Source: Corynebacterium sp. MSK297 (GTDB lineage: Bacteria > Actinomycetota > Actinomycetes > Mycobacteriales > Mycobacteriaceae). From it: 64,000 nt of DNA. Both the position numbers and the translations under genes were made by a program. The stretch lies in NCBI RefSeq assembly GCF_030232885.1, contig NZ_JASPGD010000006.1, positions 62,001 to 126,000 on the forward strand, in the 5' to 3' direction. The notes under the pieces are model-generated. The model ran no database searches, was not told the origin of the DNA, and saw nothing but the letters and a program-made list of their open reading frames with translations. Below, piece after piece: positions 1 through 9,108 of the stretch; within the stretch, counting starts at the first letter, position 1, and each line of letters begins with the position of its first letter.

Positions 1-256
1 CGGCCGACGCGCCCCGGACGTGCGGAACGACGATTATTCAGTGGATTGAACTCTGGCTGTGGTGATTCTGGGCCGGGCACGAAAACTCACTCTTCCTTCG
101 TAAAGAAACTTAGTAGTCAAACCAAGCCACGCGCGGGCCTCTTACGGAAACTACCCGCACGCGGCGTGTGCGGTGACACACTTATGCCCTTCCACACTAG
201 TGAATTTTGCGCTCGATCACCGGTTTGTTCGTACCTTTAACCCACAACACCCGCAC
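1..256. other. Intergenic stretch downstream of lepA
   Basis: No convincing gene. A 64-codon plus-strand frame (46-240) has no ribosome binding site and no recognisable protein character. A 6-bp GC-rich hairpin near 153-175 lies where a minus-strand lepA transcript would end, but it lacks a T-run, so it is not called a terminator. Confidence 0.4.
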
Positions 257-2104
257 TTAGTCAGCATCAGTCGACAGTGCCGCCACGAAGGCTTCCTGCG
301 GCACGTTGACCGAACCCAGCGACTTCATCCGCTTTTTACCGGCTTTCTGCTTTTCCAGCAGCTTACGCTTACGCGAAATATCGCCGCCGTAGCATTTCGC
401 CAACACGTCCTTGCGCATCGCGCGGATGTTTTCACGTGCGATGATCTTCGCACCGATTGCTGCCTGCACCGGCACCTCGAATTGCTGGCGCGGGATCAGC
501 TCTTTCAGCTTCTTCGTCATCTTGTTGCCGTAATGATAGGCGTGCTCGCGGTGCACAATCGCGCTGAAGGCGTCGACAGGATCTCCCTGCAGCAAAATAT
601 CCACCTTGACCAAATCCGCCAGCTGCTCACCGGCTTCCTCGTAGTTCAAGGAGGCATAGCCTTTAGTGCGCGATTTCAGCATGTCGAAGAAATCAAAGAT
701 GATCTCGCCCAACGGCATGGTGTAGCGCAGCTCAACGCGGTCCTCAGAAAGATAGTCCATGCCACCCATCTGTCCGCGCTTGGATTGGCACAGTTCCATG
801 GTTGGACCGACGAAATCCGCAGGCACGATGATGGTCATTTTCACGATAGGTTCGTAGACCGCATCGTGTTTGCCCTCCGGCCAGTCCGCCGGGTTGTGCA
901 CATACTGCTCAGTGCCATCTTCCTTGACCACGCGATAAGTTACCGACGGCGCAGTGGAAATCAGATCCAGGTCGAATTCGCGTTCCAGGCGGTCACGCGT
1001 AATTTCCATGTGCAGCAAACCCAAAAAACCACAACGGAAGCCAAAGCCCAGCGCGACGGAGGTTTCTGGCTCAAACGTCAACGAGGCGTCGTTAAGCTGC
1101 AACTTCTCCAGCGCATCGCGCAAGTCCGGGAAATCTTCCTGGGAAATCGGGAACATCCCCGAATACACCATGGGTTTGGGTTCTTCGTAGCCCTGTAGTG
1201 GTTCCTCGGCACCCTTGTTAGCCCAGGTGATGGTGTCGCCGACTTTGGTTTCGCGGACATCTTTGACGCCTGTAATCACATAGCCAACCTCACCAGGACC
1301 TAAGCCTTTACACGAGGTCGGCTTCGGCGAGACGATCCCCATATCTAGGATTTCCAGATCCGTACCGGTATTCATCATCCGCACTTTTTGTCGCGGCTTC
1401 AGCTGACCGTCGACCACCCTGATATACGTGACGACGCCACGGTACACGTCGTAAACGGAGTCGAAAATCATCGCGCGCGCCGGCGCGTCCTCTGGATAGT
1501 CAGTGTGCGGAGGAGGGGTAAGTTCGACCACCTTATCCAACAGTTCGACGACACCTTCACCGGTTTTACCGGATACATGCAACACGTCTTCTGGTTCGCA
1601 ACCAATGATATTGGCCAGCTCGAGGGCGTATTTCTCCGGGTCTGCGGCCGGCAAATCGATCTTGTTGAGCACCGGAATGATCTCCAGCTCATGCTCCATC
1701 GCCAGGTACAGGTTCGCCAGGGTTTGTGCTTCGATGCCTTGGGCGGCGTCGACAAGCAAAATGGCGGCCTCACAGGCATCCAGGGCGCGGGAGACCTCAT
1801 AGGTGAAGTCGACATGGCCGGGAGTGTCGTTCATCTGCAGCACGATCTCTTCACCCTTATGCGGGCCAGAAGTGGGCACCCACGGCAGACGCACGGATTG
1901 GGCCTTGATGGTGATGCCGCGCTCGCGCTCGATGTCCATGTTGTCGAGGTACTGATCGCGCATATCGCGCTCGTCGACAACTTTGGACAGCTGCAGGATA
2001 CGGTCCGCCAGGGTGGATTTCCCGTGGTCAATATGCGCAATGATGCAGAAGTTGCGCAGGCGCTCGGTTTCGGTGAACGTCTGCGCTGCAAAATTTTTCG
2101 ACAT
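257..2104 (-). CDS. lepA: Elongation factor 4 (LepA), ribosome back-translocating GTPase
   Basis: 615 residues, the usual EF-4 length. The N-terminal GTPase domain shows the G1 loop '[10 protein letters not shown]' (about residues 22-31), the G3 'DTPGH' and the G4 'NKID'. EF-G-like domains follow. The C-terminus carries the EF-4-specific basic segment '[19 protein letters not shown]', which enters the peptidyl-transferase region. EF-4 is a cytoplasmic, ribosome-bound GTPase that remobilises stalled ribosomes under ionic or acid stress. The start has a good Shine-Dalgarno (GAGGAAG) 2-8 bases upstream. It is divergent from the MazF-like gene, matching the lepA-holA neighbourhood in M. tuberculosis. 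Nothing odd was seen. Confidence 0.97.
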   Translation of the reverse strand: MSKNFAAQTFTETERLRNFCIIAHIDHGKSTLADRILQLSKVVDERDMRDQYLDNMDIERERGITIKAQSVRLPWVPTSGPHKGEEIVLQMNDTPGHVDFTYEVSRALDACEAAILLVDAAQGIEAQTLANLYLAMEHELEIIPVLNKIDLPAADPEKYALELANIIGCEPEDVLHVSGKTGEGVVELLDKVVELTPPPHTDYPEDAPARAMIFDSVYDVYRGVVTYIRVVDGQLKPRQKVRMMNTGTDLEILDMGIVSPKPTSCKGLGPGEVGYVITGVKDVRETKVGDTITWANKGAEEPLQGYEEPKPMVYSGMFPISQEDFPDLRDALEKLQLNDASLTFEPETSVALGFGFRCGFLGLLHMEITRDRLEREFDLDLISTAPSVTYRVVKEDGTEQYVHNPADWPEGKHDAVYEPIVKMTIIVPADFVGPTMELCQSKRGQMGGMDYLSEDRVELRYTMPLGEIIFDFFDMLKSRTKGYASLNYEEAGEQLADLVKVDILLQGDPVDAFSAIVHREHAYHYGNKMTKKLKELIPRQQFEVPVQAAIGAKIIARENIRAMRKDVLAKCYGGDISRKRKLLEKQKAGKKRMKSLGSVNVPQEAFVAALSTDAD

Positions 2105-2208
2105 TACTTCCTCGGACTACCTCTCGTTGTAAACTCCCACCAGCCTACCGAACCACGCCGCGGGGTAAATAGCCAGGACAGCTAAGCGCAATAGCTAGGA
2201 TGACTAGT

Positions 2209-2745
2209 ATGTCTGCAGCACGGCGGAAAAATAAACGCTGGTCGCCATCTGGCCCGGACGAAGAGTTATTAGAAAAAGGCCTGGCGTTGATTAACGAGCG
2301 GTTGGGGATGCAACATACTTCGACCCGTTCGGTGGCTCGTGCTGCGGCAAAGATTCAGGTATGGAAATCCCGTGCACTCAATCGCACGATTTTTTATGCA
2401 CCGGATATGGACGGGCATGCCGATTCCGGCGAGGTGGTGTGGGTTTGGACACCGACCGATGGTTCTGACTCGCCGCCGCGCGAGCGTGCGGTGTTGATCA
2501 TCGGGCGCACGAGCAATAGCGTGTTGGCGTTGTTGATCTCGCCGAACCCGACTCATGATCACGATCCACGCTGGACGAGTATCGGTACTGGTGAATGGGA
2601 CGAGGCCGGTCGGCCGTGTTGGATCCGCATTGACCGGGTGCTCGAAATTCAAGAGAAGTATTTACGCCGACAGGGCGTGTTGTTTCCGAAGCGACGCTTC
2701 GAGCGCATCGCGACGCGGCTACGCAATGAGCACCAGTGGGATTAG
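2209..2745 (+). CDS. MazF/PemK-fold protein without adjacent antitoxin
   Basis: 178 residues. An ATG at 2200 is also in frame, but the one at 2209 is 8 bases after AGGA (2197-2200) and is preferred. The C-terminal ~120 residues resemble the MazF/PemK barrel seen in the actinobacterial protein next to rpsT: a basic lysine/arginine-rich N-terminus, a 'GEVVWVWTP' strand followed by 'ERAVLIIGR', then 'WTSIGTGEWD' and an 'IRIDRVLEI' strand. MazF toxins are sequence-specific RNases. No antitoxin-like frame lies in the 104 bases before it or the 223 after it, so a toxin role is uncertain. It could be a domesticated RNA-binding member. Family assignment is fairly secure, function is inference. Confidence 0.75.
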   Translation: MSAARRKNKRWSPSGPDEELLEKGLALINERLGMQHTSTRSVARAAAKIQVWKSRALNRTIFYAPDMDGHADSGEVVWVWTPTDGSDSPPRERAVLIIGRTSNSVLALLISPNPTHDHDPRWTSIGTGEWDEAGRPCWIRIDRVLEIQEKYLRRQGVLFPKRRFERIATRLRNEHQWD

Positions 2746-2801
2746 TGAAGAAAATCTGCTAACCTCTATGGGGTTGCTCGTCTGTTGAGCTGCACCAAGC
2801 G

Positions 2802-2919
2802 GGGCGGTCAGGACCTTGGGTCCGCCCGATAACGGTTTGGTGACGCGCACCTACGGTTTATGAGAGTTGATCTAAATCTAGTTTCAGCTGGCTAAGCGGG
2901 GTGCTGGAAATGCCCAGCA
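2802..2919 (+). promoter_or_regulatory. Structured rpsT leader (two hairpins)
   Basis: Between the MazF-like gene and rpsT there are two inverted repeats. One at about 2802-2827 has paired GGACC/GGTCC flanked by GGGC/GCCC. The other at 2902-2919 has TGCTGG pairing with CCAGCA. Neither is followed by a T-run. They could be a weak terminator for the upstream gene plus an S20 leader structure. S20 is autoregulated in enterobacteria; whether that applies here is inference. Confidence 0.35.
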
Positions 2920-2968
2920 GAAAGAGCTTTCATGTCAATGTCTATCGACTTTAAGAGGTATTTTCACC

Positions 2969-3235
2969 ATGGCAAATATTAAGTCCAAGCAGAAGCGCGT
3001 TCTCACCAACGAAAAGTCACGTCGTCGCAACCAGCACGTTCGCTCCCGCGTACGCACCATGATGCGCAACTTCCGTTCCGCTGTGGAAGCTGGCGACAAG
3101 GCTGGTGCGGAAGAGAAGCTGCGCGTGGCTTCCCGCGAACTGGACAAGGCTGTATCCAAGGGCGTGTTCCACCGCAACACCGCAGCTAACAAGAAGTCCG
3201 GCATGGCCAACCTCTTCAACAAGATGGAAGGCTAA
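2969..3235 (+). CDS. rpsT: Small ribosomal subunit protein bS20
   Basis: 88 residues, very basic, opening 'MANIKSKQKRVLTNEKSRRR' and holding the typical 'SAVEAGDKAGAEEKLRVASR' helix and 'GVFHRNTAANKKSGMA' tail. bS20 binds 16S rRNA helix 44 early in 30S assembly. A Shine-Dalgarno (AAGAGGT, about 2953) precedes the ATG by 8-9 bases. It stands alone on the plus strand with its own terminator, next to lepA and holA as in other Corynebacteriales. Confidence 0.98.
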   Translation: MANIKSKQKRVLTNEKSRRRNQHVRSRVRTMMRNFRSAVEAGDKAGAEEKLRVASRELDKAVSKGVFHRNTAANKKSGMANLFNKMEG

Positions 3236-3302
3236 TTCAGCTTTCTGCTGAATATCTGGCTGCGAGGTAGCGCGGTTACTTACTTGTTACCCGCAGCTAT
3301 GC

Positions 3303-3334
3303 GCCGGTCTGGGGTTTACCTCAGGCCGGTTTTT
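3303..3334 (+). terminator. Rho-independent terminator of rpsT
   Basis: An 11-bp stem (CCGGTCTGGGG pairing with CCTCAGGCCGG, two G-U pairs) with a TTTA loop, followed by TTTTTG, about 70 bases after the rpsT stop. Confidence 0.9.
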
Positions 3335-3486
3335 GCATAGATTTCCGACAACAAAGTCGGATTAAGTAGGGGTTAAGTAGCACAAGTCCCCGGCTGAATG
3401 AAGCGCCGCACTACGCCTCAATCAGGTGCACGGGACGCAATCTCCACCACGCTGACAGCACACGCGCCAGATCTCAGTGGGCTGTA

Positions 3487-4137
3487 CTAACTTTCCGCCA
3501 TGGTCACCAGGCCATTAATCGCGAGCGAAGCGCCGAGCACTACGAACAGCACGCCTGCAGCAATATCTATCCACGGGCCAGCCGCCAACACGCGGCGGCG
3601 CACCACCTTCGTCGACAAGAAAAACGCGACGACGACAAACAGCAGGAACGCGGACAGCGTCAACGCTGCAACCACACCAATAGCCAGGCCGAGCGACGGG
3701 CTCTGCGGTAATAGAGGCGCAACGATCGCGGCCAGGAATAGTACAATCTTCGGGTTCGCGATATTTGTGAGCAAACCGGTTTTAAACGCAGATTTTAGCG
3801 AGCCCATCCGCAGTGCGGCGTCTGCGAGATCTACCGGTTTCACGTTGCGATCCTGCCATCCAGTCTTCGCCATGTTCCGTCCCATCCAGATCAGCGCAAT
3901 TCCGCCGATCAACTGCACAAAAGCCAACACCGACGGATACGCCGTCAGGATCGCCGCAGCTCCAAAGACCGTGAGGCTACACCACATCACCACCCCCAGC
4001 TGAATACCCAAAGCCGCAGCCATAGCGTGCATGCGGGAGCGCGTCGCCAAGCGCATGATCAAAATCATGTCCGGGCCCGGGCTTGCGGCACCAGCCAGGT
4101 TCAGCGCCAGCAGGCTAACCCACTGCGCCAGCGTCAT
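3487..4137 (-). CDS. LysE/RhtB-family amino-acid exporter
   Basis: 216 residues, about six membrane segments. The family hallmark 'AASPGPDMILIM' lies near residues 17-28, and 'LLTNIANPKIVLFLAAIV' near 123-140 is the second conserved block. Members export basic amino acids, threonine/homoserine or related small molecules by proton antiport; the substrate cannot be read from sequence. The start overlaps the ankyrin gene stop as ATGA (4134-4137), so the two are probably translationally coupled. The two GxxxxPGP/NPK blocks are intact. No regulator of the LysG type is adjacent. Confidence 0.88.
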   Translation of the reverse strand: MTLAQWVSLLALNLAGAASPGPDMILIMRLATRSRMHAMAAALGIQLGVVMWCSLTVFGAAAILTAYPSVLAFVQLIGGIALIWMGRNMAKTGWQDRNVKPVDLADAALRMGSLKSAFKTGLLTNIANPKIVLFLAAIVAPLLPQSPSLGLAIGVVAALTLSAFLLFVVVAFFLSTKVVRRRVLAAGPWIDIAAGVLFVVLGASLAINGLVTMAES

Positions 4138-4610
4138 TTGGCGTTCTCAAAACGCTCAAGCAGGTCCGCGCGCTCAAACATGCGCGCAGTATCCACCGCC
4201 GTCGGGTGGCCAAGGTTCGGATCGGCCCCCGCATCCAGTAGCACGTCCACTACAGCGTCTTCTTTCTTGAACACTGCACCGGCCAACGGCGACTGACCGC
4301 GGTCATTGAGCTTGTCGACGTCTGCCCCACGCGCAGCCAAACCACGCACTAAATCAGCGTGGCCGTGGTAGGCAGCCATCATCAGCAGGCTGTGGCCCTC
4401 GTGATTAACCAAGTCCGCATTCAAGCCGTGCTCAACATACTCGAGCAACGTGGCGTCCCCATCACGAGCGAAATCGAATAGCTTGCTCGCAAATTCCTGT
4501 AGCTGCTGATCATCTGCTCCGTCAATATGCCGATCACCATTGTCAACGGCGTGTTCAGGCTGCTGTGTTGCGTGTCCTTCTGTATCTTTTAAGGTTTCTT
4601 TTTCAGTCAT
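4134..4610 (-). CDS. Ankyrin-repeat protein
   Basis: 158 residues. After a ~35-residue hydrophilic N-terminus come about three ankyrin repeats, including 'GHSLLMMAAYHGHADLVRGL' and 'GQSPLAGAVFKKEDAVVDVL', each followed by 'GA(D)VD/GADPN' turns. There is no signal peptide, so it is a soluble cytoplasmic binding protein of unknown partner. It overlaps the exporter by 4 bases, suggesting joint expression. No Shine-Dalgarno is visible, but TAAAAT lies 9 bases before the ATG, consistent with a leaderless or near-leaderless mRNA. Confidence 0.85.
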   Translation of the reverse strand: MTEKETLKDTEGHATQQPEHAVDNGDRHIDGADDQQLQEFASKLFDFARDGDATLLEYVEHGLNADLVNHEGHSLLMMAAYHGHADLVRGLAARGADVDKLNDRGQSPLAGAVFKKEDAVVDVLLDAGADPNLGHPTAVDTARMFERADLLERFENAK

Positions 4611-4622
4611 AGCGCCACAATT

Positions 4623-5579
4623 TTAGCGCGCCAGCTCCGAGATTTTCCGCACCGCTGATTCCAGCGCATACTCGGCATCACCACCCTGGCCTTTCACTTC
4701 AGCATCCAACTCAGCAATGATCATCACCGCCTGCGAGACGTTTTCGCCGCGCCATCGACGCGCCACCTTCAACGACTTATCCACCAACCACGGCGGCATC
4801 CCCAATTGCCCGGCGAGTTTCTGCGCATTCCCACCATGCTCCGAATACAACCGCGCAACCGTACCCACCTTGCTAGCCAACGCATAGGCCAGCTTGACCG
4901 GCGGCTCACCGAGTTGCAGGGCCCGGCGCACCGAAGCCACTGCTTGCGAAGTGTGGCCGGCAACTGCGGCGTCGGCGATATCAAAACCAGACACCTCCGC
5001 TACCCCTTGGTAATACTCCTGCACCGCGGCCTCAGTGACATTGCCGTTAGTATCAGCCACCAACTGGCTGACCGCTGAAGCCAGCTCACGCAGGTCAGAA
5101 CCGACACCTTCCAGCAAACTATGCACAACTTCCGGCCCAACCCGCACGCCGTGCCTACGGAATTCCTGGCTGACCCAACTTCCACGCTCCGATGGTTTCA
5201 GCTTGGCGACGCGATGGACCTGCGCCAATTTCTCAATCTTTTTCATGATCGCCTGATTACGCCCACCACCGGCGTAGACGATGATGATTGTGACCGACGG
5301 AGCCGGGTTGACACAGGCATCTAACACAAGGTTCAACGGCTCTTTCCCAGCCGTTTCTGCATTGGTAATTACCACGATCCGCTCGTCGCCAAACAGCGAC
5401 GGGCTCGTGGCTTCAATGAGTTCTGGGCCGGTAATCTCCCCGGCGCGCAGCGTGGTTTGGTGCACTTGGTCACCATCAGCGGCATTGTTTTTCACCTCGG
5501 CGGTAAGTTCCAAGCGCACCCGCTCGGCCAAAAACTCCTCATCACCAATGATTAACTGCACGCTGGATTCCATTGCCAT
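4623..5579 (-). CDS. holA: DNA polymerase III subunit delta
   Basis: 318 residues, normal for actinobacterial delta. The N-terminus 'VQLIIGDEEFLAERV' is the degenerate Walker region of clamp-loader delta. 'SLFGDERIVVI', 'ASKVGTVARLY' and the C-terminal collar with 'AELDAEVKGQGGDAEYALE' are typical. Delta opens the beta clamp in the gamma-complex clamp loader at the replication fork. It lies 18 bases after comEC-side codon space in the same direction (comEC 5598-7322 upstream), the holA-comEC-comEA order found across Actinobacteria. Confidence 0.95.
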   Translation of the reverse strand: MAMESSVQLIIGDEEFLAERVRLELTAEVKNNAADGDQVHQTTLRAGEITGPELIEATSPSLFGDERIVVITNAETAGKEPLNLVLDACVNPAPSVTIIIVYAGGGRNQAIMKKIEKLAQVHRVAKLKPSERGSWVSQEFRRHGVRVGPEVVHSLLEGVGSDLRELASAVSQLVADTNGNVTEAAVQEYYQGVAEVSGFDIADAAVAGHTSQAVASVRRALQLGEPPVKLAYALASKVGTVARLYSEHGGNAQKLAGQLGMPPWLVDKSLKVARRWRGENVSQAVMIIAELDAEVKGQGGDAEYALESAVRKISELAR

Positions 5580-5597
5580 GTCCCTATCGTGCCACAG

Positions 5598-7322
5598 CTA
5601 GAACTTCCCACTTTCAGCATGCTGTCTGCCATCGACGTAGATGGTGACTCGCCCATCGCGGTGAGGAAAAATGATCGGAATACCTGCAGGTGTGGCAGTG
5701 GGTCTTTCTGCGGGTTGACCCGACGGATCGGTCACAACAATGGCCTCGGTGCCCGGAGGAATGCTTTCTGCTGCAATCTGCCCAGAATAATCGGAGATTT
5801 CTGCAAGTGTGTCGACAACAAGCACGTTGGCTTCGTCGATTTCTGCCTGTGGTGGCAGGCGCTGAAACCACCCGGTAAGGAGCATGCTCGCTAGCAAAGC
5901 AGCAATGGTGGTGCGCACAAACCCTGCGAGTAGTGCCGCGATGATCCAGCCGTAGCCGATAATTGCTGCCCACGGAGTGATCTCGATGGTGGCAAGCGGC
6001 AGATCCTGTGCCCAGCTTGCCACCCGGTAAATCCACCAAGCCGCAGGTTCAGCAAGTTTCAGTACCACGGCTTCTACCGGGATCGGCAGTGGAAGCGCGG
6101 CGAGCAATGTAGCTGCCAGTCCGAGTAACAAGGCGAACGAGACCGCCGGGGTCACAGCAACATTAGCAAGCACGCTGACTAGGGAAACCCGTCCAGCCAT
6201 CAGTGACACCAGTGGCATAGTCAGGATATCGGCGGCAATGGAGACCGCGAGTGCGCGGATAATAACATCAGGTAAGCGGATACGTGACAGTGGCCGGTAC
6301 AGCAATGGCACTAAGGCGATAATGCCCGCGGTTGCTGCCACAGACAGCGCAAACCCGAATCTCACAGCCATGTCACTGTCGAGAAACAACAGCACGATGA
6401 CTGCGATGCACAACGCATGCAACGGCGGCATGCGAGTGGAATTCAGAATTGCTGCTACCCCAACCAGGCCCGTGATACTGGCACGTAATACCGACGGCGC
6501 CGGGCCCACCACCGTGACATATAGTCCCATGATCAGTACTGCAACACCCGATTGTCCTACCGGACCCAACCTGGCGGCACGCGCGAGAATGACCGCAGCA
6601 GCCACGACCGTAGCAACATGCAAGCCGCTGACTGCTGTGAGGTGCGTTAGCCCAGTATCGATATACATTTGCCGCTGGGTATCGGTCTGCGCGCTGGTAT
6701 CGCCAAGCACCATGCCCGGAATGAGCGAGGCCGTATTCTCGCCGAGAAACCGCTGGGCAGCACCATGCAGGGACTGCGCCACATGATCGGCGAACTGGGA
6801 AAGCCCGGTCGGAGCCTGCACCTGGGTGATCTCGCCTCGCGCGACCACCGGGGCCAAACCCGGCCGATCCGATTCCTGGTACGTGGCATCCACCAGGATG
6901 CGTGATCCCGGCGCGAGTTCAGCAAGTTCGGGTGCGTGTTCTGCTGCTGTTCTCTGAGCTGATGTTTTCTGCACCGTTGGTTGCTTGGCGAACAACGCCA
7001 AGTTCGGTGCCACGCCGTCGACGTCGATGGGAAAGTAATAGCCCCCGAAATCGAGGGGCTTTCCGCGCCCGGCTACCGTCGCGGACAATCGCTCCGGATA
7101 CGCAAACTCTGCTGCACGGTGCTGGCGGATAGCTGCTAGAAACGACGCAGCACCGGCGCCTGCAACCACAAGGAGACAGTGCTGCCAGTAGCCCGCGCAT
7201 GCGCATATCGCTCCCACCGCGACGACTAGCCCCACCGCCCAACCGGGGCCACCAGTCACAATCAGCAATAACACGGCTGCCCAGCTGGTCAACGCTGTGG
7301 GAAATAATCGCAGATCATGCAT
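5598..7322 (-). CDS. comEC: ComEC/Rec2-family membrane channel, lacking the metallo-beta-lactamase domain
   Basis: 574 residues with about ten membrane segments. The ComEC core is clear: an N-terminal DUF4131-like part, then 'TGLTHLTAVSGLHVATV' near residues 226-242, the signature of the competence domain. ComEC is the inner-membrane pore through which single-stranded DNA enters during transformation. After the last membrane segment only ~95 residues remain, with no 'HxHxDH' metal site, so the C-terminal metallo-beta-lactamase nuclease domain of longer ComEC proteins is absent. comEA ends 8 bases upstream, so the two form an operon. Natural transformation is not established by these two genes alone. 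Confidence 0.92.
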   Translation of the reverse strand: MHDLRLFPTALTSWAAVLLLIVTGGPGWAVGLVVAVGAICACAGYWQHCLLVVAGAGAASFLAAIRQHRAAEFAYPERLSATVAGRGKPLDFGGYYFPIDVDGVAPNLALFAKQPTVQKTSAQRTAAEHAPELAELAPGSRILVDATYQESDRPGLAPVVARGEITQVQAPTGLSQFADHVAQSLHGAAQRFLGENTASLIPGMVLGDTSAQTDTQRQMYIDTGLTHLTAVSGLHVATVVAAAVILARAARLGPVGQSGVAVLIMGLYVTVVGPAPSVLRASITGLVGVAAILNSTRMPPLHALCIAVIVLLFLDSDMAVRFGFALSVAATAGIIALVPLLYRPLSRIRLPDVIIRALAVSIAADILTMPLVSLMAGRVSLVSVLANVAVTPAVSFALLLGLAATLLAALPLPIPVEAVVLKLAEPAAWWIYRVASWAQDLPLATIEITPWAAIIGYGWIIAALLAGFVRTTIAALLASMLLTGWFQRLPPQAEIDEANVLVVDTLAEISDYSGQIAAESIPPGTEAIVVTDPSGQPAERPTATPAGIPIIFPHRDGRVTIYVDGRQHAESGKF

Positions 7323-7330
7323 GCCGGGTT

Positions 7331-8158
7331 TTACACCGTGACCTCATCTTGCAGGCGCGAAAACTTCGCAGGCCCAATCCCAGTAACCTCCACAAGCTGC
7401 TCCACAGAGGCAAAGCCACCATGAGATTCACGAAATTCAATGATCGCGCTTGCTGTAGCATCACCGACACCATGCAAGGCGGTCAGCTCAGCAACCGTGG
7501 CGGTATTCAACGAGATCGGCCTGGTACTCGCACTCTGCCCGGTACCAGCGTCACCCGTTCCGCTCCCGGAAACCGGCGGCGCTGGATCATCCGGGCTCAG
7601 GACCACCAACTGCTGGCCATCACTTAATAACTCCGCATGGTTGATACGCACCAGGTCCGCTTCCGGTAACACCCCTGCCACAGCTAGCGCATCAGCGGCA
7701 CGGGAACCGTCGGGAAGCGTCATGATTCCCGGGTTCTGCACCAACCCCACTACCGAAACCACGATGTCATCGGCTGAATGCGCATACGCATCCACCGCTG
7801 CTCCAGTCACCGCTGCATGTTTCGGTGACTTCGGTTCTGAGTCCGGCGAGGTGGCAGCGGCATCATCGGTAGAGCGGGCATCCACAGAACCACTGAGTAC
7901 AGAACCACTGGATGCAGAACCACTAGGTGCGGAATCATCTGCCAACGCAACGAAATCTGCTTGTGCTGAGCCGTGCTCGAGGGAGCTCACCGCCCACCAG
8001 AGTAAGCAACCGAGGCATGCAAGGGCAGCAGCGGCCACCGCCGCGGTGGTGGATAAAGAAAAACGCGGTTGGGGGTAATCGACCGCCATAAGGTCTTCTT
8101 CCCCAGTAGGCCGGGTTAATTCCGCGATGCGTTCTTTGACACGTGTAGTTGGGCTCAT
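7331..8158 (-). CDS. comEA: ComEA-family DNA receptor (SLBB plus helix-hairpin-helix)
   Basis: 275 residues. A cytoplasmic N-terminus of ~30 residues is followed by a membrane segment (about 35-56, 'AAVAAAALACLGCLLWWAV'). A Ser/Asp-rich linker with repeated 'SGSV' steps follows, then an SLBB domain ('VSVVGLVQNPGIMTLPDGSR', about 133-152) and two C-terminal helix-hairpin-helix motifs ('ALHGVGDATASAIIEFR', 'VTGIGPAKFSRLQ'). ComEA binds double-stranded DNA outside the membrane and hands it to ComEC, encoded 8 bases downstream. The start has only a weak Shine-Dalgarno. Confidence 0.93.
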   Translation of the reverse strand: MSPTTRVKERIAELTRPTGEEDLMAVDYPQPRFSLSTTAAVAAAALACLGCLLWWAVSSLEHGSAQADFVALADDSAPSGSASSGSVLSGSVDARSTDDAAATSPDSEPKSPKHAAVTGAAVDAYAHSADDIVVSVVGLVQNPGIMTLPDGSRAADALAVAGVLPEADLVRINHAELLSDGQQLVVLSPDDPAPPVSGSGTGDAGTGQSASTRPISLNTATVAELTALHGVGDATASAIIEFRESHGGFASVEQLVEVTGIGPAKFSRLQDEVTV

Positions 8159-8298
8159 GCCCGCGATACTAAAACCATGACAGAAGAAACCGAGCTGGCT
8201 TGACCACGAGCCTGTGAAAACTTACGTGACAGATCAGCACAACAGGGTCACGTTGTGGATAACTAACACGAGGTTGGCACAATGCACGTGCGTGCGTG

Positions 8299-9108
8299 CT
8301 AATCTCCCACCGTAAACACCGCAGAAACACCTATCGCACCAGCACCAACGTGTACGCGTAGCACCTCGCTCATTTCCATGACCATCACCGAAGAACCAGG
8401 TGCTAGCGCGTCGACAAGCAAACCATATAACGTTTCTGCACCCTCTTCGGCCTCACTGTGCTGGATGGCAATAAACGCCGGCTCACCACCAGCGTGCTGG
8501 GACACCAGCTCCACCAATTTGTTGAAAGCCTTGGTCTGGGTACGAGTTTTACCAACCAACTCCAACTTGCCGTCGTTAAACTCCATGATCGGCTTCGTGG
8601 CCAACAACGCGGTCGATAGCATCGCAGTCGTCACTGACAACCGACCCGAACGGCGCAGATCATCAATCCGGTGCAAATACACCCACGTAGCAGAACGCGA
8701 CAACACACCCACAGCGGCGTCATAACATTCGTTAAGGTCAGCGCCTTGCTGGGCAAGTTTCGCCGCAGTCATCACCGCAGCCCCCATCGCCATCGCAATC
8801 GCGGGTGAATCAATAATGCGAATCTCATCGTCAGCAAACAGCCCCACGGCTGTCTGGGCAGAATTCCACGTCGACGACAACTCCTTGGGCAAATGCATCA
8901 CCAGCACGCCATCGCCCTGGCTCCGCTCCACCAAACGGCCATACACCGCAGCCAACTCTAAAGATGACAAACCCGCCGTGGACCGCTCTACCGAGCCATC
9001 CTTGGCAGTTTTTTCCACCACGTGCAGATCCAGCACCGTGATGCCAAGTTCTGCGATAACGTCCTCACTCAAACTCGCTGAGGAATCCGTAACCACCTGA
9101 ACCGTCAT
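8299..9108 (-). CDS. DegV-family fatty-acid-binding protein
   Basis: 269 residues. 'VVTDSSASLSEDV' at the N-terminus is the DegV fatty-acid phosphate-binding loop, and 'YLHRIDDLRRSGRLS' is the second signature. DegV/FakB proteins bind a fatty acid for phosphorylation by FakA kinase; no fakA is in this window, so the pathway here is open. It begins directly after the histidine phosphatase stop with no spacer, placing it in the nadD-rsfS operon, as with Rv2417c in M. tuberculosis. Confidence 0.93.
   Translation of the reverse strand: MTVQVVTDSSASLSEDVIAELGITVLDLHVVEKTAKDGSVERSTAGLSSLELAAVYGRLVERSQGDGVLVMHLPKELSSTWNSAQTAVGLFADDEIRIIDSPAIAMAMGAAVMTAAKLAQQGADLNECYDAAVGVLSRSATWVYLHRIDDLRRSGRLSVTTAMLSTALLATKPIMEFNDGKLELVGKTRTQTKAFNKLVELVSQHAGGEPAFIAIQHSEAEEGAETLYGLLVDALAPGSSVMVMEMSEVLRVHVGAGAIGVSAVFTVGD

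Noticed and set aside
46..240. 64-codon frame at the left end
   Set aside because: No start signal, Cys/Ser/Lys-rich random composition.
173..1198. 341-codon plus-strand frame opposite lepA
   Set aside because: It is an antisense shadow of lepA: no ribosome binding site, no protein-family features, and the opposite frame is an intact EF-4.
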